Shown here in pieces: positions 7,166-14,572 of a DNA stretch of 15,466 nucleotides. How positions within the stretch are numbered: position 1 is the first letter of the stretch; every line of letters begins with the position of its first letter. A program made the position numbers and the translations under genes. The stretch is from an uncultured Clostridia bacterium (GTDB lineage: Bacteria; Bacillota_A; Clostridia; Peptostreptococcales; Anaerovoracaceae), in the NCBI GenBank assembly GCA_946645735.1, contig CAMPCK010000003.1, positions 1 to 15,466 on the forward strand. The letters are read 5' to 3'. The notes below the pieces were generated by a model. It saw only the letters and a list, made by a program, of their open reading frames with translations. It was not told the DNA's origin and did not search any database.

Positions 7166-8593
7166 ATGGAAAAGAAAAAACTGGAATTTTACGGCGGTGA
7201 ATGGGTATCAGTACTGCCTTTCGTAATCTTCCTTGTACTCATCATTTTGACTACTTTCTTCTGGCAGTCCATTTCTGACGGTGCTCTCTGGGTACCCGCA
7301 TTCGTGGCTCTGCTTCTTCCTTTCTTCCTTGCAAAGGACAAGAAAGTATATGCTGACACCATCATAGAAGGAATGTCATCAAAAGATGCCATCACTCCCG
7401 TAGTATGCTGGATCTTCGCCGGAGTTTTCTCAAGAATTCTCCGTATGTCCGGACTCGCTAACGGAATCGCAGGCATCTGCGCAAGCTTCGGCCTCGGACC
7501 CACAGCCTTCGCAGTAGTTACTTTCCTCGGATCTGCACTCTTCGCTACAGCATCCGGTACAGGATTCGGAACCATCGCTGCAGGTATGGGCGTGCTTTAT
7601 CCCGCAGGTGTTGCTCTTGGAGCTGACCCCGCACTTCTTGCTGGTACAATCATCTCAGGAGCTGCTTTCGGTGACAACCTTGCTCCTATTTCCGACACAA
7701 CCATCGTATCCGCTACATCTCAGGGCGTTGACGTTCCCGGCGTTGTAAAGACCAGATTCAAATATGCCGTTGCCGGCGGAATCCTTACCATAATCTGCAT
7801 CATTATCTGGGGTATGACTCACACCGAAAATGTAACAGAAATGGTCGGAACCTATGAATATGATCCCATCACACTTCTCATGCTGATTCCTGTAGCAATC
7901 ACCATCTGGATCGCTATCAAGACCGGTGACATCATCATCGCTACAACCTGGGGCTCAGTTCTCGGAATCATCTTCGCCTGCGTATTCGGAATGTTCGACT
8001 TCATCCAGATCGACGTAGAAGAAGCTGCACGTCCTGCAGTTATCGGCGTGCACGGTGATGCAGCCGCACTTGACAGAGTTGTAGACGGTGTTCTTTATAC
8101 AGGTATTAACAGTATGCTTCAGGTAATCGTACTGGCACTGCTTCTGTTCGGTTCAATCAATATCTTAAGACAGGGCGGAGGAGACGTTAAGATCCTCAAG
8201 GCTCTTGAAGGAATCGCAAGAGGACCGAGATCAGCAGAATACACCGTATCCACAATGGTTATCGTACTTTCCGGTATCATGGGACTTAACGCTCCCGCTA
8301 TCATGGCTGTAGGTAACTCCTTCGCAAAACCTCTTGCTGAGAAGTATGACATCAGCCCTTACAGAATGGCTAACGTAATGGATGCTCAGTCCAATACCCT
8401 TGGATACACAATGCCTTGGACACCTGCTATTATCTACACAATGAGCTTTGCACTTGACACATCTGCACCTCTTACAGGTCTTCAGATCATGCCTTGCTGC
8501 TTCCACTGCTTCACAATGTGCTTAGTAATGGCAGTAACCACCTTCACAGGTTTTGGAAGACACGACAACCCTTACGAAAAGGCTTCCAAGTAA
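7166..8593 (+). CDS. NhaC-family Na+/H+ antiporter (ort operon member)
   Basis: 475 residues, highly hydrophobic with about ten or more membrane spans. NhaC-type features include 'FATASGTGFGTIAAGMGVLYPAG' (about 126-148) and 'AAFGDNLAPISDTTIVSATSQG' (166-187), with acidic residues inside membrane segments. The family exchanges Na+ and H+; some relatives carry organic acids or amino acids instead (malate/lactate antiport is known), so a role in amino-acid or product exchange is possible. AGGAGG (7154-7159) gives the start. It follows ortB by 84 bases with a hairpin but no clear promoter, so it is probably read from the sigma-54 promoter. NhaC genes also accompany ornithine-fermentation clusters in other clostridia. 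Confidence 0.85.
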   Translation: MEKKKLEFYGGEWVSVLPFVIFLVLIILTTFFWQSISDGALWVPAFVALLLPFFLAKDKKVYADTIIEGMSSKDAITPVVCWIFAGVFSRILRMSGLANGIAGICASFGLGPTAFAVVTFLGSALFATASGTGFGTIAAGMGVLYPAGVALGADPALLAGTIISGAAFGDNLAPISDTTIVSATSQGVDVPGVVKTRFKYAVAGGILTIICIIIWGMTHTENVTEMVGTYEYDPITLLMLIPVAITIWIAIKTGDIIIATTWGSVLGIIFACVFGMFDFIQIDVEEAARPAVIGVHGDAAALDRVVDGVLYTGINSMLQVIVLALLLFGSINILRQGGGDVKILKALEGIARGPRSAEYTVSTMVIVLSGIMGLNAPAIMAVGNSFAKPLAEKYDISPYRMANVMDAQSNTLGYTMPWTPAIIYTMSFALDTSAPLTGLQIMPCCFHCFTMCLVMAVTTFTGFGRHDNPYEKASK

Positions 8594-8626
8594 TTGATCA
8601 TATAGAGTTTTGTCCATAATAAGAAA

Positions 8627-8656
8627 AAAGAGCCTGCCAGATTTGGCGGGCTCTTT
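8627..8656 (+). terminator. Probable terminator after the ort operon
   Basis: A 13-bp stem (8627-8639 with 8644-8656, one G-T pair) has a 4-base loop. The T-run on the + side is short and partly inside the stem (CTCTTTCACC), while on the - strand it would be followed by a longer U-tract. It is the only stop signal before the next promoter. Confidence 0.6.
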
Positions 8657-8691
8657 CACCAACTTAAGAGCTTGCCGGAATCAATGAGAAG

Positions 8692-8720
8692 TTGATTTTT
8701 AGCCTGAATCATTATACAAT
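8692..8720 (+). promoter_or_regulatory. Sigma-70-type promoter for the membrane protein/peptidase pair
   Basis: TTGATT (8692-8697), a 17-base spacer, and TACAAT (8715-8720). Predicted transcription start is near 8727, about 26 bases before the ATG at 8753. Confidence 0.55.
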
Positions 8721-8752
8721 ATCCTAAATAATCAAAACACTACCTGACTATC

Positions 8753-9406
8753 ATGACCAGATTAACAGTTATCAGACAATGGATACAGGTTGCCTTCGGA
8801 CTGTTCGTTTTCAGTTTCGGAGTGCATCTTGAGATTTTTGCAGATATCGGTCTTGCCCCGTGGGATTGCCTGGCAATGGGTATGTCCTACCATCTTCCTT
8901 TTAATTACGGAGCCTGCGTCACCATAGTGGCTGTCGTAATACTCATCATAGATGTCATCATGAGGGAGCAGATCGGTTTCGGAACTATTTTTGATGCGCT
9001 GCTTTGCGGACCATATATTCAGTTCTTCAATGACTATAATCCGCTACCCAGAGAACACAGCACCCTTATGGGTGTCGGTATAATGCTTCTGGGCTTTGTC
9101 TTTGTTGCCATCGGAATGTGGATATATATGTCCGGAAGTCAGGGATGCGGACCAAGAGACGCCTTCTTCGTAGGAGTGGGTAAGAGACTTCCCAAAATCC
9201 CCATCGGCGTCGTACAGATAATCGTGCAGATCGCAGTCCTTGCCATAGGATATATCTTAGGAGGCCCTGTGGGCATAGGGACTGTTATTGCAACCTTCGG
9301 AATAGGAACTGCCATGCAGCTTATATATTCCATAATCAAATTTGAACCGAGAGACATCGAACACAAAAATGTCTTTGAAATATTAAAAGTACTTGTTAAA
9401 TCATAG
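8753..9406 (+). CDS. YczE/YitT-like integral membrane protein
   Basis: 217 residues with five or six hydrophobic spans (about 9-28, 50-68, 100-125, 150-172, 175-195). The patterns 'DIGLAPWDCLAMGMSYH' and 'GSQGCGPRDAFFVGVGKRL' are characteristic of the YczE/YyaS/YitT group of Bacillus-type membrane proteins. In these, the GxxPWD motif recurs in the two halves; here the second half reads GCGPRD. The molecular function of the group is not established. There is no recognisable ribosome binding site before ATG 8753, which is unusual here since most other genes have strong ones. It lies 18 bases before the P1 peptidase gene, in an apparent two-gene operon. Confidence 0.75.
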   Translation: MTRLTVIRQWIQVAFGLFVFSFGVHLEIFADIGLAPWDCLAMGMSYHLPFNYGACVTIVAVVILIIDVIMREQIGFGTIFDALLCGPYIQFFNDYNPLPREHSTLMGVGIMLLGFVFVAIGMWIYMSGSQGCGPRDAFFVGVGKRLPKIPIGVVQIIVQIAVLAIGYILGGPVGIGTVIATFGIGTAMQLIYSIIKFEPRDIEHKNVFEILKVLVKS

Positions 9407-9424
9407 CTTAAGGAGGTATACGAA

Positions 9425-10450
9425 ATGGGACTTCCCAAGGACTCAGGACTGAATGTAAGCTTCAGATTCAAAAAAGGTGAAAGGAATCTGATAACTGATG
9501 TGCCCGGAGTTAAGGTAGGACATGTTACCATAAAGGACGAGGAAAAGGGCATCTTCACCGGAGTTACGGCTGTTCTCCCCCACAGCGGAAATCTTTTCAG
9601 GGACAAAGTCATGGCCGGAGCTTCAGTGATCAACGGCTTCGGAAAGAGTGTCGGCCTCGTGCAGGTGGATGAACTGGGAACCATAGAGACTCCCATTATG
9701 ATGACCAACACCTTCGGCGTAGGCTCCGTCCTTAACGGAACCGTGAGATACATGCTCGAGAACAACCCGGACATTGGGAACACCACGGGTACGGTAAACT
9801 CACTGGTTACAGAATGCAATGACTGGCTTCTGAACGACATAAGGGGAATGCACGTCACAGAAGATGATGCCATCAATGCCATAAAGAGCGCTTCCGAAGA
9901 GTTTGAAGAGGGTGCTGTTGGATCAGGAACCGGCATGAGGTGCATGGGACTGAAAGGAGGCATAGGCTCCGCATCGAGGATCCTTGAAATCGATGGAAAA
10001 GAATACACCCTGGGATGCATCGTCATGTCAAACTTCGGAAATCCCGGAGAGCTTACGGTGGGAGGAAACAAATTCGAGACTAAGCTCAATGAGAACAAAG
10101 AGCCTGAAAGAGGTTCCATTATAGTGGTTCTCGGAACGGATATACCACTGAATGAACGTCAGCTCAGAAGAATTGCCAAAAGGGCAGTGGTGGGCCTTGC
10201 AAGGACCGGATCATATCTTGGAAACGGAAGCGGCGATATTGCCATAGCTTTCTCCAATTCGAATCTGGTGCCTCATTACAGCGACAAAAAGATCCTGGAA
10301 ACTAAGATGTTTTTCGATGAGGGAATCGATATGATTTTTGAAGCTGTTTCCGAAGTTACAGAGGAGTCCGTACTGAGCGCTCTTTACCACGGAGATACCA
10401 CAAAAGGCTTCAAGGGACACATTATTTACGGCCTTAAGGAATGGCTCTGA
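9425..10450 (+). CDS. P1-family (DmpA-like, S58) self-processing aminopeptidase
   Basis: 341 residues, typical length. The N-terminal 'NLITDVPGVKVGHVTI' and 'GVTAVLPH' are the family opening. 'ERGSIIVVLGTDIPL' holds the conserved Gly230-Ser231 bond, where DmpA cleaves itself to expose the N-terminal nucleophile serine. 'ARTGSYLGNGSGDIAIAFS' follows. Family members release N-terminal residues from short peptides; DmpA itself acts on L-amino-acid peptides and D-alanine amides/esters, and others cleave beta-amino-acid peptides. The specificity here is unknown. There is no signal peptide, so it is cytoplasmic. A strong AAGGAGG (9410-9416) sets the start. It is co-transcribed with the upstream membrane protein gene. 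Confidence 0.9.
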   Translation: MGLPKDSGLNVSFRFKKGERNLITDVPGVKVGHVTIKDEEKGIFTGVTAVLPHSGNLFRDKVMAGASVINGFGKSVGLVQVDELGTIETPIMMTNTFGVGSVLNGTVRYMLENNPDIGNTTGTVNSLVTECNDWLLNDIRGMHVTEDDAINAIKSASEEFEEGAVGSGTGMRCMGLKGGIGSASRILEIDGKEYTLGCIVMSNFGNPGELTVGGNKFETKLNENKEPERGSIIVVLGTDIPLNERQLRRIAKRAVVGLARTGSYLGNGSGDIAIAFSNSNLVPHYSDKKILETKMFFDEGIDMIFEAVSEVTEESVLSALYHGDTTKGFKGHIIYGLKEWL

Positions 10451-10491
10451 AAACTGTGTCTTATACATGATAAAATTTTTTAAAAAAACTA

Positions 10492-10519
10492 TTGATATTT
10501 TCGGGGCTTTTGATATAAT
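10492..10519 (+). promoter_or_regulatory. Extended -10 promoter for the second antiporter gene
   Basis: TTGATA (10492-10497), a 16-base spacer, and TATAAT (10514-10519), preceded by TGA as an extended -10. Predicted start is near 10526, upstream of the hairpin at 10542-10569. Confidence 0.65.
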
Positions 10520-10541
10520 CAATCTTGCTTTTGAAAGTGAT

Positions 10542-10582
10542 GGGCTGACGGAGGCGTCAGCCCGTTTTTACTATACGGGCTG
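10542..10582 (+). promoter_or_regulatory. Terminator-like leader hairpin with an alternative pairing
   Basis: GGGCTGACG (10542-10550) and CGTCAGCCC (10555-10563) form a perfect 9-bp stem followed by GTTTTT, the form of an intrinsic terminator. Its right arm can instead pair as CAGCCCG (10558-10564) with CGGGCTG (10576-10582). It lies between the promoter at 10492-10519 and the antiporter start at 10617, so it may be an attenuator. It could also simply end the upstream peptidase operon. Confidence 0.6.
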
Positions 10583-10616
10583 GTTTATTCAGCTGATCAA
10601 AAAGGAGAGATGATAG

Positions 10617-12128
10617 TTGTTCAAATTTTTTTCATCTGAGAGGAAGTCTGCATCAGGCAGAAACACTCTCATCATAGTGCTGATTGTTATAATTGCTGCT
10701 TTTGCGATAACTCTGCTGCTCCCCGGAAACGTTGATGATTTCGGGTTTGCTTCAGTTATCCCGGCAATTTTTTTGATTGTATATATATTTGCAACCAGAA
10801 GGATCATCGAAGCCCTGACTCTTGCGTCTCTTCTTGGATTCATAATGGTATCCAAACCGGGCGAGGGAGGACTGGGAACGTGGTTCTCAAACATATTCGG
10901 TAACTTCAGCGACGGTCTCCTGGGCGTCATGATGAGTGAGGATATCGCCTGGCTCATTATCGTCTGCGGACTCATGGGAAGCCTTATCGCTCTTATCGAG
11001 AAATCCGGCGGCGCCTTCGCCTTCGGACAGTGGATCTCAAAGAAGGCCAAGACAGGAAAGGCTGCTCTCATGTGGACTTGGTTCCTGGGAGTTGTCATCT
11101 TTATCGACGACTATCTCAATTCACTTACCGTAGGCTCCTGCATGACAAAGCTCACGGACCAGCACAGGGTACCCAGGGAATTCCTCTCATATATCGTGGA
11201 CTCCACAGCAGCTCCCTTATGCGTCATCATTCCCATCAGCACCTGGGCCGTATTCTGCTCAAGGATCCTGGAGACCAACGGCTGGGCACCTTCCGGGGAG
11301 GGACTTAAATATTTCGTAAAGACCATTCCCTTTAACTTCTACGGCTGGATCGCTGCCATCTTCGTTCCTCTGGTAATTCTTGGAGTAATTCCCATCTTCG
11401 GACCCATGAAGAAGGCTTTCGAAAGAGTCAAGAACGGAGGGCCTCTGGCACCTCCCGATTCAGAGAAGATCGATATCAGAGCAGGCAAGGACGATATCAT
11501 CTACGAGAATCCCAAAATGATGAACCTCTTCGGACCCATCATCGTTCTCGTTGGAGGAACCGTTATCCTTGACTTCGATATGCAGCTGGGAATTCTCCTG
11601 GCTCTGGCATTTACCTTCGTATTCTATCTGGCCCAGGACGTAATGACTCCCGAAGAGTTCACGGACGTTGCTCTTGACGGCCTCAAGAACATGATCATGC
11701 CGCTTCTTCTCATGGTTCTGGCTTTCCTCTTTGCGGAAGTCAACAACCAGATCCATTTCACACTTTATGTTATAGAGACTGCTACTCAGTTTGTAACGCC
11801 TCAGGTGATGCCTCTTGTGGTATTCATCGCCCTGGCAATCACTGAGTTCATCACGGGAACCAACTGGGGAATGTACATCATTGCTCTTCCCATTGTTATC
11901 CCTCTTGCACAGGGTATCGGATGCGACGTTACTCTGGCAGTATCCGCAGTTCTCTCTGCCGGCGTATTCGGATCCCACATCTGCTTCTACTCAGATGCTA
12001 CGGTAATCACATCGGCTGCAACGGGCTGCAACAACTTCGACCACGCTGTAACGCAGGCGCCTTTCGGCATCGTGTGCGCGGCCATATCGGCGGTCATGTT
12101 CCTGGGAGCAGGCTTCTTACTGAACTGA
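10617..12128 (+). CDS. NhaC-like Na+/H+ antiporter family transporter (TTG start)
   Basis: 503 residues with about 11-12 predicted membrane spans. Conserved-looking stretches are 'FLGVVIFIDDYLNSLTVGSCM' (157-177), 'STAAPLCVIIPISTWAVF' (about 196-213), 'TEFITGTNWGMYIIALPIVIPLAQ', and the C-terminal 'GSHICFYSDATVITSAATGCNNFDH'. These fit the NhaC/ion-transporter superfamily subgroup of large antiporters. The substrate could be Na+/H+ or an organic anion or amino acid. It starts with TTG at 10617, nine bases after AGGAG (10603-10607); no in-frame ATG fits better. It differs clearly from the other NhaC gene in the window and is probably not a recent duplicate. A strong terminator follows. Confidence 0.85.
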   Translation: MFKFFSSERKSASGRNTLIIVLIVIIAAFAITLLLPGNVDDFGFASVIPAIFLIVYIFATRRIIEALTLASLLGFIMVSKPGEGGLGTWFSNIFGNFSDGLLGVMMSEDIAWLIIVCGLMGSLIALIEKSGGAFAFGQWISKKAKTGKAALMWTWFLGVVIFIDDYLNSLTVGSCMTKLTDQHRVPREFLSYIVDSTAAPLCVIIPISTWAVFCSRILETNGWAPSGEGLKYFVKTIPFNFYGWIAAIFVPLVILGVIPIFGPMKKAFERVKNGGPLAPPDSEKIDIRAGKDDIIYENPKMMNLFGPIIVLVGGTVILDFDMQLGILLALAFTFVFYLAQDVMTPEEFTDVALDGLKNMIMPLLLMVLAFLFAEVNNQIHFTLYVIETATQFVTPQVMPLVVFIALAITEFITGTNWGMYIIALPIVIPLAQGIGCDVTLAVSAVLSAGVFGSHICFYSDATVITSAATGCNNFDHAVTQAPFGIVCAAISAVMFLGAGFLLN

Positions 12129-12134
12129 TAATAT

Positions 12135-12166
12135 ATGCTTCTGCAAAAAACTGCAGAAGCATTTTT
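12135..12166 (+). terminator. Intrinsic terminator after the second antiporter gene
   Basis: ATGCTTCTGCA (12135-12145) pairs with TGCAGAAGCAT (12152-12162), an 11-bp perfect stem with a 6-base loop, followed by a run of T. Confidence 0.9.
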
Positions 12167-12194
12167 AATAAAAATGGTTTTTATCTGTAATTTG

Positions 12195-12203
12195 TGGTAT
12201 AAT
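12195..12203 (+). promoter_or_regulatory. Extended -10 promoter of the GTPase operon
   Basis: TGGTATAAT (12195-12203) combines TGN with a perfect TATAAT. The -35 (TGGTTT, 12175-12180, 17-base spacer) is weak, so the extended -10 probably carries the promoter. The predicted leader is about 70 bases. It contains one small stem (GGCG 12222-12225 with CGCC 12230-12233). No Zur-type palindrome was seen. Confidence 0.55.
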
Positions 12204-12280
12204 ATTTGGGTGTTTGAAAAGGGCGTTAGCGCCGGATAACCAAGTTAAATATATTTTTTACATACAAGAGGTGATTTTTA

Positions 12281-13468
12281 ATGGCAAAAGTTGATATTTT
12301 CAGCGGTTTCCTGGGAGCAGGCAAGACCACTCTTATCAAGAAGCTTGTAGAAGAAGCTTATAAGGGTGAGCAGGTAGTGCTCATCGAAAACGAATTCGGT
12401 GAAATCGGAATCGACGGAGGGTTCCTCAAGGATTCCGGCATCCAGATCAATGAAATGAACGCAGGCTGCATCTGCTGCAGCTTAGTAGGGGATTTCAGTG
12501 CTTCCCTGGAACAGGTTCTTGAACAGTTCCACCCCGACAGGATCCTCATCGAACCTTCAGGAGTTGGCAAGTTATCTGATATCGTTGAGGCCGTAGAGGG
12601 ACTCAATGACCCCAACCTTCAGCTTAATGGCTTCACCACAGTAGTTGATGCCAAGAAGGCAAAGGTATATATGAAGAACTTCGGCGAGTTCTACAACAAC
12701 CAGGTAGAGCACGCATCAGCCATCATTCTCAGCCACACCAAGGGAATGGCAGAGGATAAGTTAAAGGCAGTGGTTGAACTCTTAAGAGCTCACAATGACC
12801 ATGCAACCATCATCACAACTGACTGGGATCAGCTTGACGGAAAGCAGATCCTGGCTGCCATGGAGAACAAGGATACTCTTCAGCAGGCCATCGAACTTCT
12901 CGAGAAGGAGCATGAGGAGCATGAACATGAGCATCATCACCACCATGACGATGACGATGATGAGCATGAGCACGAACATCACCATCACCACGACCACGAT
13001 GATGACGACGATGAGCATGAACACGAACATCATCACCATCATGACCACGATGATGACGACGATGAGGACGAGCACGAGCATCACCACCATCATCACGATG
13101 ATGACGAGGAGTGCGATGATCCCGAGTGCAGCTGCCACCATGACCACCACGGACATCATCACCATCATCACCATGACGGACACCATCATGCTGATGAGGT
13201 CTTCGATTCCTATGGATATGAGACAACAAAGAAATTCACTCAGGAATTTATCAATGAGTGCTTAGGACAGCTTCAGGACTTCGGCGAATACGGACAGATC
13301 CTCCGTGCCAAGGGAATCGTTGAAGCTGAAGACGGACAGTGGATCCACTTCGACTACGTACCCGGCGAACCTGACGTAAGATACGGCTCAGCTGAGATTA
13401 CCGGAAGAATCGTCGTTATCGGCGCCGGTGTTGAAGAGGACGCTGTAAAGGAACTCTTCGGAATCTAA
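12281..13468 (+). CDS. G3E (COG0523/CobW-like) GTPase with giant His-rich metal-binding insert
   Basis: 395 residues. The N-terminal G3E domain has Walker A 'GFLGAGKTT' (9-17), the family metal-site motif CICC (63-66), and 'LIEPSG' (89-94). The usual NKxD guanine motif is degenerate, reading 'SHTKG' (151-155). Residues 211-303 are almost only His, Asp and Glu, with about 45 histidines, built of tandem units, plus Cys278, Cys283 and Cys285. The CobW C-terminal domain resumes at about 308 ('FDSYGYET'...'GRIVVIG'). Family members hand metals (Zn, Co, Ni) to target proteins using GTP. The insert should bind many ions, so storage plus delivery is inferred. Metal identity is unknown. AGAGGTG (12267-12273) sets the start. 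It forms an operon with the next GTPase (22-base gap). Confidence 0.92.
   Translation: MAKVDIFSGFLGAGKTTLIKKLVEEAYKGEQVVLIENEFGEIGIDGGFLKDSGIQINEMNAGCICCSLVGDFSASLEQVLEQFHPDRILIEPSGVGKLSDIVEAVEGLNDPNLQLNGFTTVVDAKKAKVYMKNFGEFYNNQVEHASAIILSHTKGMAEDKLKAVVELLRAHNDHATIITTDWDQLDGKQILAAMENKDTLQQAIELLEKEHEEHEHEHHHHHDDDDDEHEHEHHHHHDHDDDDDEHEHEHHHHHDHDDDDDEDEHEHHHHHHDDDEECDDPECSCHHDHHGHHHHHHHDGHHHADEVFDSYGYETTKKFTQEFINECLGQLQDFGEYGQILRAKGIVEAEDGQWIHFDYVPGEPDVRYGSAEITGRIVVIGAGVEEDAVKELFGI
12920..13111 (+). repeat. In-gene tandem repeat coding His/Asp/Glu units
   Basis: About four units of 13-19 codons (residues 214-228, 229-245, 246-264, 265-277) have the pattern HEHE-H5-D(H)-D5-E. The DNA alternates CAT/CAC, GAT/GAC and GAG/GAA. 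Units differ in length by one to several codons, as expected from slippage or unequal exchange. Reading is uninterrupted. Confidence 0.85.
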
Positions 13469-13490
13469 TCTGAATAAACTGGAGTAAAGA

Positions 13491-14441
13491 ATGAATAAGA
13501 AAGAAATACCTGTATATCTCTTTACGGGATTCCTGGATGCCGGTAAGACCACCTTCATCCAGGAGACTCTGGAGGATCCCAACTTTAATGACGGACAGAA
13601 GACTCTTCTCATCGTTACTGAAGAGGGTGAGACCGAGTACAGCCCTGTGAAGTTTGCATCATCAAACGTCAAGATCATGACTCTCGAGGATGAAGAGGAG
13701 CTTACGGAGACCTGGATGGTCAACGCTGCAGCTCTCTGCAATGCCGAGAAGGTCGTTATCGAATATAACGGCATGTGGGTCCTTGACCAGCTCTATAACA
13801 ATCTTCCTGAGAACTGGACAGTTTATCAGGAGATGACCTTTGCTGATGCAAGAAATTTCGTAAGCTATAACGACAATATGCGTCAGCTTGTATATGACAA
13901 GATCAAGTCCACTGAATCCATCGTTTTCAAGCACATGACCAGGGAAATGGACCAGATGCCCCTTCATAAGATCGTGCGTCAGGCCAACAGAAGATGCGAC
14001 ATCATCTACGAATACGGTCCCAACGACATCGAGCTTGACAACATCGAGGATCCGCTTCCCTTTGACATGAACGCCAAGGTTATCGAGATCAAGGATCAGG
14101 ACTACGCCATGTGGTATGCCGACATGAACGATAACGAAGCAAATTATTACGGCAAGACCGTCAAGTTCAAGGGAAGAACTCTTCTCGGCGGCGGCCTGAA
14201 GCCCGATGAGTTCGTTATCGGACGTCATATCATGACCTGCTGCGTCCAGGACATCCAGTTCGGCGGACTGGTTGCCAAGTATCCCAAGTCCCGTGAACTC
14301 GATCACGGCGGCTGGGTCGTAATGACTGCAGAGATCGTACGTGAGTACAACGACATGTACGAGGCTGTCGGCCCTGTATTCCACGTGAAGGAAGTCGTCA
14401 AGTGCGATCCTCCTGAAGAGGAAGTTGCAACCTTCTATTAA
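13491..14441 (+). CDS. Divergent G3E GTPase fused to a TIGR03943/DUF1980-like C-terminal domain
   Basis: 316 residues. The opening 'PVYLFTGFLDAGKTTFIQETL' is a G3E Walker A with Asp in place of the usual Gly (GFLDAGKTT, 13-21). 'VVIEYNGMW' (88-96) replaces the canonical IEPSG, and no CxCC motif is present. Residues about 195-305 include 'GGGLKPDEFVIGRHIMTCCVQDIQFGGL' (split across 233-260) and 'GGWVVMTAEI'. These recall the CC-containing C-terminal half of TIGR03943/YcgQ-type proteins, which usually pair with a PF03773 permease. No membrane span is seen. It is transcribed with the His-rich GTPase (GGAG at 13481-13484). Inferred to be a partner in metal handling; the C-terminal assignment is from pattern memory only. 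Confidence 0.75.
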   Translation: MNKKEIPVYLFTGFLDAGKTTFIQETLEDPNFNDGQKTLLIVTEEGETEYSPVKFASSNVKIMTLEDEEELTETWMVNAAALCNAEKVVIEYNGMWVLDQLYNNLPENWTVYQEMTFADARNFVSYNDNMRQLVYDKIKSTESIVFKHMTREMDQMPLHKIVRQANRRCDIIYEYGPNDIELDNIEDPLPFDMNAKVIEIKDQDYAMWYADMNDNEANYYGKTVKFKGRTLLGGGLKPDEFVIGRHIMTCCVQDIQFGGLVAKYPKSRELDHGGWVVMTAEIVREYNDMYEAVGPVFHVKEVVKCDPPEEEVATFY

Positions 14442-14448
14442 AAAACAC

Positions 14449-14477
14449 TTACATGAGCAAAATATTTTTGCTATAAT
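14449..14477 (+). promoter_or_regulatory. Extended -10 promoter upstream of the MFS remnant
   Basis: TTACAT (14449-14454), a 17-base spacer, and TATAAT (14472-14477), with TGC just before it (14469-14471). The predicted start is near 14484. Confidence 0.6.
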
Positions 14478-14483
14478 ACATTT

Positions 14484-14557
14484 CGCAATGAGTTGCAGAC
14501 AAGCGTAAGTCCGATTGCATATTACGATCGGACCTGCGCTTTTTTATTGCGGTCCGG
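14484..14557 (+). promoter_or_regulatory. Attenuator-like leader with terminator hairpin and short leader ORF
   Basis: AAGCG (14501-14505) pairs with CGCTT (14537-14541). Inside it, GTCCGAT (14509-14515) pairs with ATCGGAC (14527-14533). Six Ts follow at 14540-14545. The right arm CGGACC (14529-14534) can alternatively pair with GGTCCG (14551-14556), and CGCAAT (14484-14489) with ATTGCG (14546-14551). A six-codon ORF, MSCRQA (14488-14508), ends exactly at the inner stem. This layout suits conditional termination, or it may terminate the GTPase operon. Confidence 0.5.
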
Positions 14558-14572
14558 AGAAAAGAGGTCACA

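Noticed and set aside
9139..10119. Long leftward open frame (326 codons) opposite the membrane protein and P1 peptidase genes
   Set aside because: It is antisense to two clear genes, is rich in Pro/Ser/Thr as expected from reading their complement, has no ribosome site and matches no family.
10526..10616. Leader of the second antiporter considered as a T-box or a known riboswitch
   Set aside because: No T-box sequence and no recognised riboswitch core were seen, so only an attenuator-like hairpin is claimed.
10610..10639. ATG at 10610 as the antiporter start
   Set aside because: It is out of frame, only two bases from the AGGAG and stops after nine codons; the in-frame TTG at 10617 fits the ribosome site better.
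12920..13111. Tandem DNA repeats considered as a CRISPR array
   Set aside because: The units are contiguous coding repeats without unique spacers, and no cas genes are present.
12782..13265. Open frames on both strands across the His-rich repeat (Met/Val-rich and Thr/Ile/Met-rich)
   Set aside because: These are frame-shifted or antisense readings of CAT/CAC/GAT/GAC repeats. The in-frame GTPase has Walker A, CxCC and a C-terminal domain.
13662..14384. Leftward open frame of 240 codons opposite the second GTPase
   Set aside because: No ribosome site or recognisable motif; it is the complement of a gene with a clear P-loop and ribosome site in an operon.
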